From the NCBI GenBank assembly GCA_035310125.1, contig DATGEP010000061.1:1-30768 (forward strand): 30,768 bases of DNA. The letters are read 5' to 3'. Shown here one piece after another: positions 8,901-15,442 of this stretch (its first letter is position 1; the number at the start of each line of letters is the position of its first letter). A model generated the notes under the pieces. It was not told the origin of the DNA. It saw only the letters and a list, made by a program, of their open reading frames with translations, and made no database searches. A program made the translations under genes and the position numbers. This DNA comes from DATGEP01 sp035310125. GTDB lineage: Bacteria; Chloroflexota; Ktedonobacteria; Ktedonobacterales; JADMIN01.

Positions 8901-9024
8901 GCCGCCACATGCGTCTGCCGCGCCAGAGCGCCAGCGTCACCCCAGCGGGCAGGCGCGCCGTGCGCCGTCGCTTGCGTGCCGCCCCTTTCCGCTCTGTCGC
9001 CTCCGTTACAGTAGGTCGCGCCAT
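5944..9024 (-). CDS. Large FtsX/MacB-like ABC transporter permease
   Basis: 1026-residue membrane protein with two FtsX-type domains. A first hydrophobic helix lies near residues 40-62 and a long extracytoplasmic segment follows to about 330. A cluster of helices is seen through the middle of the protein (starting VVGGAVFVSILLLDVLG), then a second large extracytoplasmic segment, and a final set of three helices ending near VICGSAVLLSARV. The last FtsX domain has YALLRALGTEPRRL, a typical FtsX coupling sequence. About ten helices are visible. It is the first gene of the operon with two ATPases. GAGGAGGT six bases before the ATG fixes the start. Such systems export lipids, peptides or antimicrobials or act in envelope maintenance. 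The substrate here is unknown. Confidence 0.92.
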   Translation of the reverse strand: MARPTVTEATERKGAARKRRRTARLPAGVTLALWRGRRMWRLLLVAELGVVAAVLLVCAVPLFSQVTMTAGLEHTLANSPIPLNIDGVVETNAPSRVLYQQVEQRLNTIIRTNLRVLHVGTPTFQITSQPLAFPHANGGQYDGLAVEGFLDSYLGTQISVIQGRLPQTTPDALEMVMTRKTADALGLTIGSTLLLGSADAPNPIVLRLVGIIVSTNATPGNDFQPHAMNVPGQPYGPGASANTGYTAAVSANAIFNAPYDWSALSLAQTPGHGGYGPDMWSLDWTYAPDLSHLGPGDLNALIDDPQAVQQHLFSALDGIPNTQNGFVETYLFQLLIQYKSRVVGGAVFVSILLLDVLGLVLLFLGVMTNVLVDRQAAIIATLRSRGASQRQIFATFALQSLGIGIIATIVGPLLAIPLVRLVAGTLLPSSDQAALSVVGGNPLAIAAGVGWYAGSMALVAWLAMIWSLRKAAGLNVLALRQEHTREVRKPLWQRLYLDVLAAILALAGYGAFALVNALTASEPAQTQGNISGALSPLVLVAPIFLMVAAALLFLRFFPVLLRLGERLTARGRGATTMLALTQVARASRQASRTTLLLALTTCFALVTLTANATLAQRIRDVAAFQAGADISGGVTPTGDASAANLAQQTAAYDAIPGMRAATLGYRVSTPLTRGSGSAVGFPATAFGPAGPNQGSLQIEAVDADTFANSGYWDTQDAAQSLADLMAMLRAHRTDATAHDVVYAVVDAVVWSELRLHQGATFTLPVPGYTQGGMRFVAAMEAAHIPTMFGDQGGGILVDYQSYATVYAADTGDATGEALAPNFIWLRTKDDATSLASVRAAIANGPLQVSTWIQADGPLVRMADRRIIIAELETDPLKIDMTGILGIGGAAALLLALFGTLIAAWLRVRNQLSTYALLRALGTEPRRLASLLFWEQGIVYVVALGLGVALGMVLSIVMLPALPDLALSSAFGGPVDASGPPVRVVLPWLALALALAGLIVICGSAVLLSARVASRPSLSQTLRLNEE

Positions 9025-9125
9025 CGCCGGACCTCCTCTTTCTCATCTCCGCCTTATTATCAGACTCGGTGCTCGTGTGTTCGTCTTGCTCCTGGCTGCC
9101 AGTGTAACGCCTCAGGCTCAACATT

Positions 9126-9156
9126 GTTGACGCGAAATTATCAACAAACGGTCAAC
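9126..9156. promoter_or_regulatory. Putative operator and minus-strand promoter in the divergent exporter/regulator region
   Basis: TCAAC occurs at 9141-9145 and 9152-9156, an 11-bp period as in direct-repeat sites of OmpR/PhoB-family regulators. A related inverted half-site, GTTGAC, is at 9126-9131. Read on the minus strand, TTGAGG (rc of 9161-9166) and GATAAT (rc of 9137-9142) are separated by 18 nt and could be the exporter promoter. The TCAAC repeats would then lie in its spacer and -10. I infer that the adjacent response regulator acts here. Confidence 0.45.
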
Positions 9157-9217
9157 AGTGCCTCAAGGAGTGCTTGCCATTCATAAGAAGGCTCTGGCGC
9201 GGGTGGGCGAAACGCGG

Positions 9218-9223
9218 GATAAT
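9218..9223 (+). promoter_or_regulatory. Possible -10 element of the response regulator gene
   Basis: GATAAT lies 31 nt before the ATG at 9254, but no good -35 is found 16-18 nt upstream. That weak -35 would fit a promoter that needs an activator. Confidence 0.35.
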
Positions 9224-9253
9224 GCGGAAGCGGCACAAAAAGGGGGATGCGGT

Positions 9254-9952
9254 ATGCAACAGGTGGCGTTCACTGTGCTGGTGGTGGACGACGAGCCAGC
9301 CATCGTCGAGCTGCTGCGCGACTTCCTGGAGGCTGAGGACTTTCGGGTTGAGACGGCGCGCGATGGCGGTGAGGCGCTGGCCGCGCTCGCACACGGTTCA
9401 GTGGATTGCGTGCTGCTGGACGTGATGATGCCCGACCTCTCCGGTTTCGATGTCTGCCGCCGGATTCGTGAGGCGAGCGATGTGCCGCTACTGTTCTTGA
9501 GCGCGCGCGATGGCGACAGCGACAAGATTCGCGGGCTGGGCCTGGGCGGCGACGACTACATCGTGAAGTCCGCGACACCCGGCGAGGTGGTGGCGCGTGT
9601 CAAAGCGGTGTTGCGGCGCTCGCGCCGCGTCGCCGTCTCGTCGCCGCTGACACTGCTGGACTTTGGGCAGCTCGTACTGGATGTGCGGGCGCACGAGGTG
9701 CGCGTGGAGGGTAAACCGGTATCCTTCACCGCGCGCGAGTTCGAGCTCCTAACCTTCCTGGCGGAGCATCCGCGCCAGGTCTTCACACGCGAGCAGCTTT
9801 TCGCCCGTTTCTGGGGCGAGATCGGCGACCGTCACACCGTCACCGTCCATATTGGCCGTATCCGCGACAAGATCGAGGCGAATGCGGAGGAGCCGCGCTA
9901 CATTGTCACGGTCTGGGGCGTTGGCTATCGTTTCGAGGGGGTGCGCCGATGA
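9254..9952 (+). CDS. OmpR/PhoB-family response regulator
   Basis: 232-residue DNA-binding response regulator. The receiver domain (about 6-122) has the acidic pair VVDDEP at 10-15, phospho-acceptor Asp56 in LLDVMMPDLSG, the switch Ser83 in FLSARD, and Lys105 in DDYIVKSATP, where the usual Pro after Lys is Ser. The C-terminal winged helix has FTAREFELLTFLAEHP, then the recognition region VTVHIGRIRDKIE and the ending VWGVGYRFEG. The start at 9254 is chosen from AAAAAGGGGG about 9 nt upstream. The stop overlaps the kinase start as ATGA, so the pair is translationally coupled. Likely targets include the divergent ABC exporter operon. Confidence 0.96.
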   Translation: MQQVAFTVLVVDDEPAIVELLRDFLEAEDFRVETARDGGEALAALAHGSVDCVLLDVMMPDLSGFDVCRRIREASDVPLLFLSARDGDSDKIRGLGLGGDDYIVKSATPGEVVARVKAVLRRSRRVAVSSPLTLLDFGQLVLDVRAHEVRVEGKPVSFTAREFELLTFLAEHPRQVFTREQLFARFWGEIGDRHTVTVHIGRIRDKIEANAEEPRYIVTVWGVGYRFEGVRR

Positions 9953-11211
9953 CACCTATGACGCTTGTCCTGCTGGATGCTACGCTCGCGACCTATCTGG
10001 CCTTTGCGTCCATTGCCTCGCTCGTGCTGTGTCTGCTGGTCGGCCTGCTCTGCCTCATCTTCCAGTTCACTGATCGCCGGCGACTTACCGTGCGCCGCTG
10101 GCTGGCGTTGGCATGGCTCGCGACGCTATTCATCCCGGCAGTGGTGGACGGTGCCTTCATCATCCTCTATCAGATTGTGAAGTCGGTCAATGCGCAGAAT
10201 CCCTACCCGCTGGACCCATTCACGTTTGCTATCGCGGTTGTGGCGGTCCCGCTCGTCACGCTCGTGCTGACCATGCTGGGTATCGCGTGGCTGCTTCGCC
10301 CCGCTCTCTTGCATCCGCTCGCCACCATGAGCCAGGCTGCACGGCAGGTCGCGAGTGGCGACTTGGACGTAACGGTGCCGGCCTCGGGCGTTCGCGAGGT
10401 CGCGGAGGTCGCGGCGGCGTTTACGGCGATGGGTGGCGGGCTGCGCGCATCGTTGGAGCGTCAGGCCGAGATCGAGCAGGAGCGGCGGCTCTTCGTCAGC
10501 GCCATTGCGCATGATCTGCGGACGCCGCTCTTTTCGCTGCGCGGCTACCTGGAAGGGCTGGAGACGGGTGTAGCCGATACGCCGGAGCGCCGCGCGCGCT
10601 ACGTCGCCGTCTGCCGTGAGCAGGCCGACCGGCTTGAGCAGCTTGTCGCCGGTCTCTTCGCCTATGCCCGCCTGGAATATCTGAATGATACGCCGCGCCG
10701 CGAGCCGGTGGATCTGGTGACGCTGCTCCACTCGGCGGTCGAGAGCATGCAGCCACAGGCTGCCGAGAAACACATCACGCTTACCCTGGAAGGCATGAGT
10801 GGTGCAGGATATCTGGAAGGCGACGCGCATCTGCTCACCCGCGCCGTAGAGAACCTGCTCGATAACGCGCTGCGCCATACGCCCGCTCATGGCCAAATCC
10901 TGGTTCGGACATGGCGCGAGGGCGCACGCAGTCTATTCAGCGTCGCGGATAGCGGGGTGGGCATCTCGCCACATGATCTGGCACATATCTTCGATCCGGT
11001 CTACCGGGGCGACGCCTCGCGCAATCAGCGGACCGGCGGCGCTGGCCTCGGTCTGACGATTGCCCGGCGCATTCTGCATGCACACGGTGGCGCCCTGGTC
11101 GCCGCGAACGGTGAGCGCGGCGGGGCCGTTTTTACCGCCTGGGTGCCATCCCATTCCGCGACGCACATCTCACATTTCGCGCCGCCAGAGGCCATACTCG
11201 CAGGTTCGTAG
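9949..11211 (+). CDS. Membrane sensor histidine kinase
   Basis: 420 residues. Three hydrophobic helices at about 15-40, 52-76 and 93-117 are followed by a HAMP-like segment (LLHPLATMSQAARQVASGDL) and a HisKA domain with phospho-acceptor His188 in AIAHDLRTPLFSLRGY. The ATPase domain has the N-box ENLLDNALRH near 301, G1 DSGVGIS near 335, the F-box FDPVYRGD near 348 and G2 GGAGLGLT near 364. Extracytoplasmic loops are very short, so the sensor probably reads a membrane signal or the transporter itself, as in intramembrane-sensing kinases that work with MacB/BceAB-like exporters. That last point is inferred from the neighbouring operon. It is coupled to the upstream regulator by a 4-bp ATGA overlap. 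Confidence 0.95.
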   Translation: MTPMTLVLLDATLATYLAFASIASLVLCLLVGLLCLIFQFTDRRRLTVRRWLALAWLATLFIPAVVDGAFIILYQIVKSVNAQNPYPLDPFTFAIAVVAVPLVTLVLTMLGIAWLLRPALLHPLATMSQAARQVASGDLDVTVPASGVREVAEVAAAFTAMGGGLRASLERQAEIEQERRLFVSAIAHDLRTPLFSLRGYLEGLETGVADTPERRARYVAVCREQADRLEQLVAGLFAYARLEYLNDTPRREPVDLVTLLHSAVESMQPQAAEKHITLTLEGMSGAGYLEGDAHLLTRAVENLLDNALRHTPAHGQILVRTWREGARSLFSVADSGVGISPHDLAHIFDPVYRGDASRNQRTGGAGLGLTIARRILHAHGGALVAANGERGGAVFTAWVPSHSATHISHFAPPEAILAGS

Positions 11212-11264
11212 GGCATGCCACACCGCGAGACCCGGTACGCGGGTGTCGTCGCTGTCTACGGGAG

Positions 11265-12479
11265 CTACACGCCTCGTGCCAGCAGGCCCACCATCCCGCC
11301 CGCCGCAATCAGCCATGCCGAGTTCAGCTTGACGCGTAGCAGCACGGCGAGGGCGATAAGCGCCAGCGCCCACGTGACTGGGTCGCGCAGCGCGGACTGA
11401 CCAAGCTGGAAGGTAACGCCGGCCATCAGGGCCAGCGCGGCGAGGTTCACGCCGTCCAGAATCGCCGCCGTTACCGGCGAACGGCGCAACGCGGTCGCCG
11501 CGCGATGAATGATCGGAATGAAGACGAATGCCGGCAGGAAAATCGCCAGTGTCGCGAGCAGCGCTCCTGGCAGACCGCCGACGAGATAGCCGACGAACGT
11601 GGCGGTCGTGAAGACGGGACCCGGCGTGAACTGGCCGATGGATACCGCGTCGAGGAGCTGGCGATCCGTCAGCCAGCCGAGATGTCGCACGAAGTCGGCC
11701 CGCAGGAATGCCAGCAACACGTAGCCGCTGCCGTAGAGTACCGCGCCAATCTTGAGGAACGTGAAGAAGAGCGTCGCCTGGCTGAAAGGCACCACCGTTG
11801 CGGTCGCAATCGTCCCCGCCGCTGGCAACAGCGTACCGCCGAGCGCGGGAGGCCCTGCCGTTTCTGTCGCGTCTGCCGGCGTGTCACGCGGGTGGCGCCG
11901 CCGCACCGCCAGCCTCTCAAGCGCGATGAGGGCGCCGCCGCCAAGGAGCAACACGAGCGTATTGGCGCCAAACAGATAGAGCGCAACGACGACTGCCGCG
12001 ATGACGATGGACGCGGGTCCACGTAGGACGGTGCGCCGGAGTCCCCACAGCGCCTGGAAGATGATGGCGATGACGATGGGCTTGATGCCGTAGAGAATCC
12101 AGCCGGCCTGCGGCGCTGATCCGAAGGTGACGTATATCCAGGCCAGCGCCAGCACAATAGCCATTGCTGGACCGATGAAGCACGCGCCCGCCGCGATCAG
12201 TCCCGGCCAGCCGGCGCGCAAGTAGCCCAGGTAGATTGCCAGTTCGGTCGAATTTGGGCCGGGAATGAGATTCACGACGCCGATCAGATCCATGAAACGC
12301 TCGTCGCTCATCCAGTTGCGGCGCCGCACCACCTCCTCGCGCATCATCGCTATATGCGCCGCCGGCCCGCCAAACGCCGTAAATCCCAGGCGCAGAAAGA
12401 GCGCTGCCACCTCGCCGGCGCCGCCCGTACGGCGAGTATCCGCCGTGGTGCCGGGACGCACCCGCTCGCGTTCATTCAT
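11265..12479 (-). CDS. chrA: Chromate transporter family protein (ChrA)
   Basis: 404-residue inner-membrane protein with two homologous CHR halves. Each half has the signature order. In the N-terminal half LRLGFTAFGGPAAHI, a VVRRRNWMSDERFMD loop and NLIPGPNSTELA. In the C-terminal half FLKIGAVLYGSGYVLLAFL, HLGWLTDRQLLDA and GQFTPGPVFTTATFVGYL. The halves are joined by a charged linker (RRRHPRDTPADATETAG). The family exports chromate in some bacteria, although many members have unproven substrates. The start at 12479 follows GGGAGG. The annotated frame extends further upstream but has no ribosome-binding site. It converges with the kinase gene with about 50 bp between stops. Confidence 0.93.
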   Translation of the reverse strand: MNERERVRPGTTADTRRTGGAGEVAALFLRLGFTAFGGPAAHIAMMREEVVRRRNWMSDERFMDLIGVVNLIPGPNSTELAIYLGYLRAGWPGLIAAGACFIGPAMAIVLALAWIYVTFGSAPQAGWILYGIKPIVIAIIFQALWGLRRTVLRGPASIVIAAVVVALYLFGANTLVLLLGGGALIALERLAVRRRHPRDTPADATETAGPPALGGTLLPAAGTIATATVVPFSQATLFFTFLKIGAVLYGSGYVLLAFLRADFVRHLGWLTDRQLLDAVSIGQFTPGPVFTTATFVGYLVGGLPGALLATLAIFLPAFVFIPIIHRAATALRRSPVTAAILDGVNLAALALMAGVTFQLGQSALRDPVTWALALIALAVLLRVKLNSAWLIAAGGMVGLLARGV

Positions 12480-12518
12480 CCTCCGCGCCTCCCGTAATTC
12501 GTCGCGCAACGAGACTGC

Positions 12519-12528
12519 CTGTATACAG
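12519..12528 (-). promoter_or_regulatory. Palindrome CTGTATACAG upstream of chrA, possible operator
   Basis: A perfect 10-bp dyad 40 bp before the chrA ATG. On the minus strand GATACT and TATACA in and next to it could serve as a -10, although no good -35 is seen. A repressor site overlapping the chrA promoter is possible. A single short dyad is weak evidence. Confidence 0.25.
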
Positions 12529-12564
12529 TATCTCACGGTCGGGCCGCGGAACGGTTGGCGGGAG

Positions 12565-12594
12565 TTGGCACGCGGCGTGCTAACTTGCTATAAC
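12565..12594 (+). promoter_or_regulatory. Promoter of the orphan receiver gene
   Basis: TTGGCA at 12565-12570, 18-nt spacer, TATAAC at 12589-12594 preceded by an extended TGC. The start would be near 12601, leaving about 37 nt of leader with AGGAGG at 12626-12631. Confidence 0.65.
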
Positions 12595-12637
12595 TATCTC
12601 GGTGGGATTCGGCGCCGCGGACGATAGGAGGAAAGTC

Positions 12638-13111
12638 GTGAATGGAATGCCACACCTGACGGTCTTGATCGTGGAAGATGATCGCTCCATTCGAAATGTC
12701 CACCGATTTTTGCTGGAGATTGCTGGCTACAACACCGTCGAAGCTCCGGATCCGCCCTCAGCGATTGATGCGCTGCGGACGCATCCAACAGGCATGGTCG
12801 CGCTCTTAGACTGGGAGATGCCGAAGGCCGGGTGCATGCGCATCCTGCGGGCACTAGCCCACATACCCACGCATGAAGTCGCGGCACGGCATCGGTACAT
12901 CGTGGTCGCCCTTACGCCCGAGAGGTTGCATAGCCAGCTCCTGACACTGCCCGCGAGTCTTTCCATCACGGTGATTCGCAAGCCCGTCGGTATGGACAAG
13001 CTACTCGCCGCTGTAGGTGAAGCAGCGCGGGGTCTTTCAGCGCGTCCGCCTGATGTGGGTTCAGGTGATTCTCCGTCACCAGAAGCGCTTCTGGTGACGG
13101 AGAATTATTAG
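12638..13111 (+). CDS. Single-domain response regulator (orphan receiver)
   Basis: 157 residues consisting of a receiver domain and a short tail with no visible output domain. The receiver has acidic IVEDD at residues 11-15, phospho-acceptor Asp58 in LLDWEMPKAG, the Thr of ALTPE near 93, and Lys115 in VIRKPVGMDK. The GTG at 12638 is preferred over the internal ATG at 12647 because AGGAGG sits 6 nt before it. No kinase gene is adjacent. It may take phosphate from a kinase elsewhere or act by protein binding. The last dozen codons are part of a 38-bp palindrome, and the gene converges with the SHOCT protein gene. Confidence 0.9.
   Translation: MNGMPHLTVLIVEDDRSIRNVHRFLLEIAGYNTVEAPDPPSAIDALRTHPTGMVALLDWEMPKAGCMRILRALAHIPTHEVAARHRYIVVALTPERLHSQLLTLPASLSITVIRKPVGMDKLLAAVGEAARGLSARPPDVGSGDSPSPEALLVTENY
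13068..13105. terminator. 38-bp perfect palindrome at the end of the receiver gene
   Basis: The left arm at 13068-13086 is fully complementary to the right arm at 13087-13105, centred on AAGCGCTT. It lies inside the last codons of the receiver gene and just ahead of its stop at 13109-13111, with CTTTTCTTTCC downstream. It separates convergent genes and probably works as a terminator in both directions. It could also be an integration or protein-binding dyad. Confidence 0.6.
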
Positions 13112-13127
13112 GTCAGGCTTTTCTTTC

Positions 13128-13460
13128 CTATTCGCTCCAGGATTGCTCATCGGGCGGCGGAACGTAGGCGCGTTCACGCTCTTCAGACGCCAGGATGTGC
13201 GTCGTCATTTCCTCAAAAGTGTCCACGTCGAGCTGCCCCATGACATAGCGCCGGCGCAGCAGCTCCATTGCCGATGGCTCTTCGGCGAGTGTGGGTATCT
13301 GCGCGGCTTGCGCTCGCCTCAGATAGCGCATGACAGCCCACGCGATACCTCCAAGGAGGAGCAGCCAAAACAGGGCGGAAAAGCCCGCGACTACAAAGTG
13401 TTCGAATGGCGACCAGGGTGGACCGCCATACGGTCCATGCCAGTCGTGATCCATCGGCAT
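13128..13460 (-). CDS. Small membrane protein with a SHOCT domain
   Basis: 110 residues. A short Pro/Gly/Trp/His-rich N-terminus (MPMDHDWHGPYGGPPW) precedes one transmembrane helix at about 22-46 (FWLLLLGGIAWAVM). The C-terminal part carries AMELLRRRYVMGQLDVDTFEEM, which fits the SHOCT short C-terminal domain, an oligomerisation helix pair common at the ends of membrane proteins. The start at 13460 has AGGAG about 8 nt upstream. Its function is unknown. Its stop is 16 bp from that of the receiver gene. Confidence 0.85.
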   Translation of the reverse strand: MPMDHDWHGPYGGPPWSPFEHFVVAGFSALFWLLLLGGIAWAVMRYLRRAQAAQIPTLAEEPSAMELLRRRYVMGQLDVDTFEEMTTHILASEERERAYVPPPDEQSWSE

Positions 13461-13600
13461 GTGCCACGCTCCTTATCCTCATCCGAGGATTGCTTAGCAG
13501 TCGCGCTGCCTTCCGGCATGCGCGCGGCTTCGGTCTCATCATGCGTAGAGCGTGAAACAACCGTCTGAAGTGACACTGTGCGTGGCTGAAAATCGGCTGA

Positions 13601-13747
13601 AGGAACAACCGAATTCGTGCGCGCCGACGCCTTGAGTCCACGACACGTGCCGGTTCCGCACGATCTATGGCGCGGGACGCAGCGCCGCCGGTATGGCTGG
13701 CGGTGGGCAGCGACGGCACTATCCTGCGCTACACGGACGGCGCATAG
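13601..13747 (+). pseudogene. Possible remnant of a beta-propeller (BNR/Ycf48-like) gene
   Basis: An open stretch of 48 codons between stops at 13598 and 13745 has no convincing start. Its last 20 codons read PVWLAVGSDGTILRYTDGA. The pattern (W-x-VG-x-GTILRYTDG) is what ends individual blades in BNR-type propeller repeats. It may be the surviving last blade of a lost gene, and chance cannot be excluded. Confidence 0.3.
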
Positions 13748-13812
13748 CGGCTCGACACGGATATACAATGGTCCGACGCGGTACGCGCCGCGTGGAGTTG
13801 ACGCCGGGCTAT

Positions 13813-13818
13813 TATAAT
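13813..13818 (+). promoter_or_regulatory. Consensus -10 upstream of the cysteine-desulfurase-like gene
   Basis: TATAAT at 13813-13818, 78 nt before the ATG. A TTGACG hexamer at 13798 is only 9 bp away, which is too close, and no alternative -35 is convincing. The promoter is therefore only half supported. Confidence 0.45.
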
Positions 13819-13895
13819 AGAGGCTCACGTCCTTCATTGTCCTCGTGCTTCATTCCGCGCCTTCGCGCCGCTCATCTAGAGGCGAGAACACCTTG

Positions 13896-15209
13896 ATGCC
13901 TGATACAACCTCCGCCGCCGACACCCAGCCCACTACACCGTTCATGCTCGATGCCGCCGCCATCCGCGCACACTTCCCGTCGCTCGCGCAAGAGCAGGAT
14001 GGCCGGCCCGTCGTCTATTTCGACAACCCCGGCGGCACACAGGTGACGCGCGGCTGCATTGACGCCATCACGGACTACCTGACGCGCTCCAACGCCAATA
14101 CCGGCGGCGCGTTCCTCACCAGCCGGCGCAGCGACGCCATGCTCGACGACGCTCACGCCGCGATGGCCGATATGCTCAATGCTGCCGATCCGCGCGAAAT
14201 CGTCTTCGGCGCCAACATGACGACGCTCACCTTCGCCATCAGCCGCGCGCTGGGACGCACGCTCGCGCCCGGCGATGAGATTGTCGTTACGGCGCTGGAC
14301 CACGACGCCAATGTCGCGCCGTGGCAGGCACTGGCCGAGGAGCGCGGCGCCGTCGTGCGTATGGCGGATGTGGACCTCGCCACATGCACGCTGGATATGG
14401 ACGACCTCAAATCCAAGATCACGGATCGCACCAAGATTGTCGCTGCCGGCTATGCCGCGAATGCCGTGGGCACGATCAATGACGTGGCGACCATCGTTCG
14501 CTGGGCGCGCGAAGCTGGCGCCCTCTCGTTCATAGACGCCGTGCAGTACGCGCCGCACGGCCCCATTGATGTGCAGGCGCTCGGCTGCGACTTTCTGGTT
14601 TGCTCGTCATATAAGTTCTTCGGTCCCCATCTGGGCATTCTCTATGGCCGCCTGCCGCTGCTGGAGAACCTGCGCGCGTATAAGGTGCGGCCCGCGACGG
14701 ACGAGCCGCCGGGGAAATGGGAGACGGGCACACAGAATCATGAATGCTTGGCGGGGTTGCTTGGCACCCTCGGCTACCTTGCCGGCCTGGGACGCGCACA
14801 TGTGGCCGAATATGGGCATCTCTTCTCCGGCATGTCGGGGCGGCGGCTGGAGCTGCACGTCGCCTTCGCGGCGCTTCAGGCGCACGAGCGCGACCTGACG
14901 CGGCGTCTGCTCGCGGGATTGCGGGCGCTTCCCAGCATCCATATCCATGGTCTCACGAGTGACGTTGATCTGCCGCGCCGCGTGCCAACCGTTGCCGTGA
15001 CGATTGATGGCCACACTCCACGTGAGCTGGCCGAGAGCCTGGGCGAGCGCGGCATCTTCACGTGGGACGGCAACTACTACGCGCTGAATCTCATGGAGCA
15101 GTTGGGATTGGAGGAGCGCGGTGGGGCGTTGCGCATCGGTCTGGCACACTACAACACAGGAGACGAGGTAGATCGGCTGATCGCGGCGCTTCATGAGCTC
15201 GTGCGGTAA
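13896..15209 (+). CDS. Cysteine-desulfurase-like PLP enzyme (class V aminotransferase fold)
   Basis: 437 residues. N-terminal FPSLAQEQDG and YFDNPGGTQV are typical of the class. The PLP-binding set is His136 in ALDHDANVAPW, Asp214 in SFIDAVQYAPHG and the Schiff-base Lys240 in CSSYKFFGPHLG. The C-terminal region where SufS/IscS-type enzymes carry an active-site Cys (G-x-HCA) reads FTWDGNYYALNL with no Cys. This agrees with the separate cysteine-desulfurase-like protein family (VC1184-type), so sulfur mobilisation should not be assumed. It sits alone, without suf genes. The start at 13896 is supported by GAGGCGAG at 13879-13886. A hairpin follows the stop. Confidence 0.88.
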   Translation: MPDTTSAADTQPTTPFMLDAAAIRAHFPSLAQEQDGRPVVYFDNPGGTQVTRGCIDAITDYLTRSNANTGGAFLTSRRSDAMLDDAHAAMADMLNAADPREIVFGANMTTLTFAISRALGRTLAPGDEIVVTALDHDANVAPWQALAEERGAVVRMADVDLATCTLDMDDLKSKITDRTKIVAAGYAANAVGTINDVATIVRWAREAGALSFIDAVQYAPHGPIDVQALGCDFLVCSSYKFFGPHLGILYGRLPLLENLRAYKVRPATDEPPGKWETGTQNHECLAGLLGTLGYLAGLGRAHVAEYGHLFSGMSGRRLELHVAFAALQAHERDLTRRLLAGLRALPSIHIHGLTSDVDLPRRVPTVAVTIDGHTPRELAESLGERGIFTWDGNYYALNLMEQLGLEERGGALRIGLAHYNTGDEVDRLIAALHELVR

Positions 15210-15220
15210 TGTGCTTCTCT

Positions 15221-15243
15221 CCACACGCTGGGAAAGCGTGTGG
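15221..15243 (+). terminator. Hairpin after the desulfurase-like gene
   Basis: CCACACGCT at 15221-15229 pairs with AGCGTGTGG at 15235-15243 around a 5-nt loop, 12 nt after the stop. The downstream tract (CGTTTCGC) is only slightly T-rich. An intrinsic terminator is plausible. Confidence 0.5.
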
Positions 15244-15374
15244 CGTTTCGCTGCGCCAGGGGTGTGCATTCCACTCACCAAAAGCGTGGGAAGGTGAACC
15301 AATCTGGTAGTGTAAATACAGATGCAGCACTTGTCCACGAGTGGTGGTGAATCCCCCCAAACGGAATATGGCTG

Positions 15375-15403
15375 TTGCGCAGTTATCCTCTCAGGAGTAT
15401 ACT
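15375..15403 (+). promoter_or_regulatory. Promoter of the FKBP gene
   Basis: TTGCGC at 15375-15380, 17-nt spacer, TATACT at 15398-15403. The start near 15410 would leave a leader of about 33 nt carrying GAGGAGGA. Confidence 0.6.
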
Positions 15404-15442
15404 GGCAGGGCTGTGTATCCATCCGAGGAGGACCCTACATTC

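Larger units (their letters stand above)
13461..13895. other. Gap with a degraded frame and a promoter -10
   Basis: About 435 bases without an intact gene. It holds the beta-propeller-like remnant at 13601-13747 and a consensus TATAAT at 13813-13818 ahead of the next gene. Several long frames on the minus strand have no ribosome-binding site and no recognisable motif. Confidence 0.6.

Noticed and set aside
9138..9146. TTATCAACA, one mismatch from a DnaA box
   Set aside because: A single site far from dnaA, better explained as part of the TCAAC repeats.
13391..13837. Minus-strand frame of 148 codons in the gap before the desulfurase-like gene
   Set aside because: No start signal, no motif, and it overlaps the SHOCT gene.
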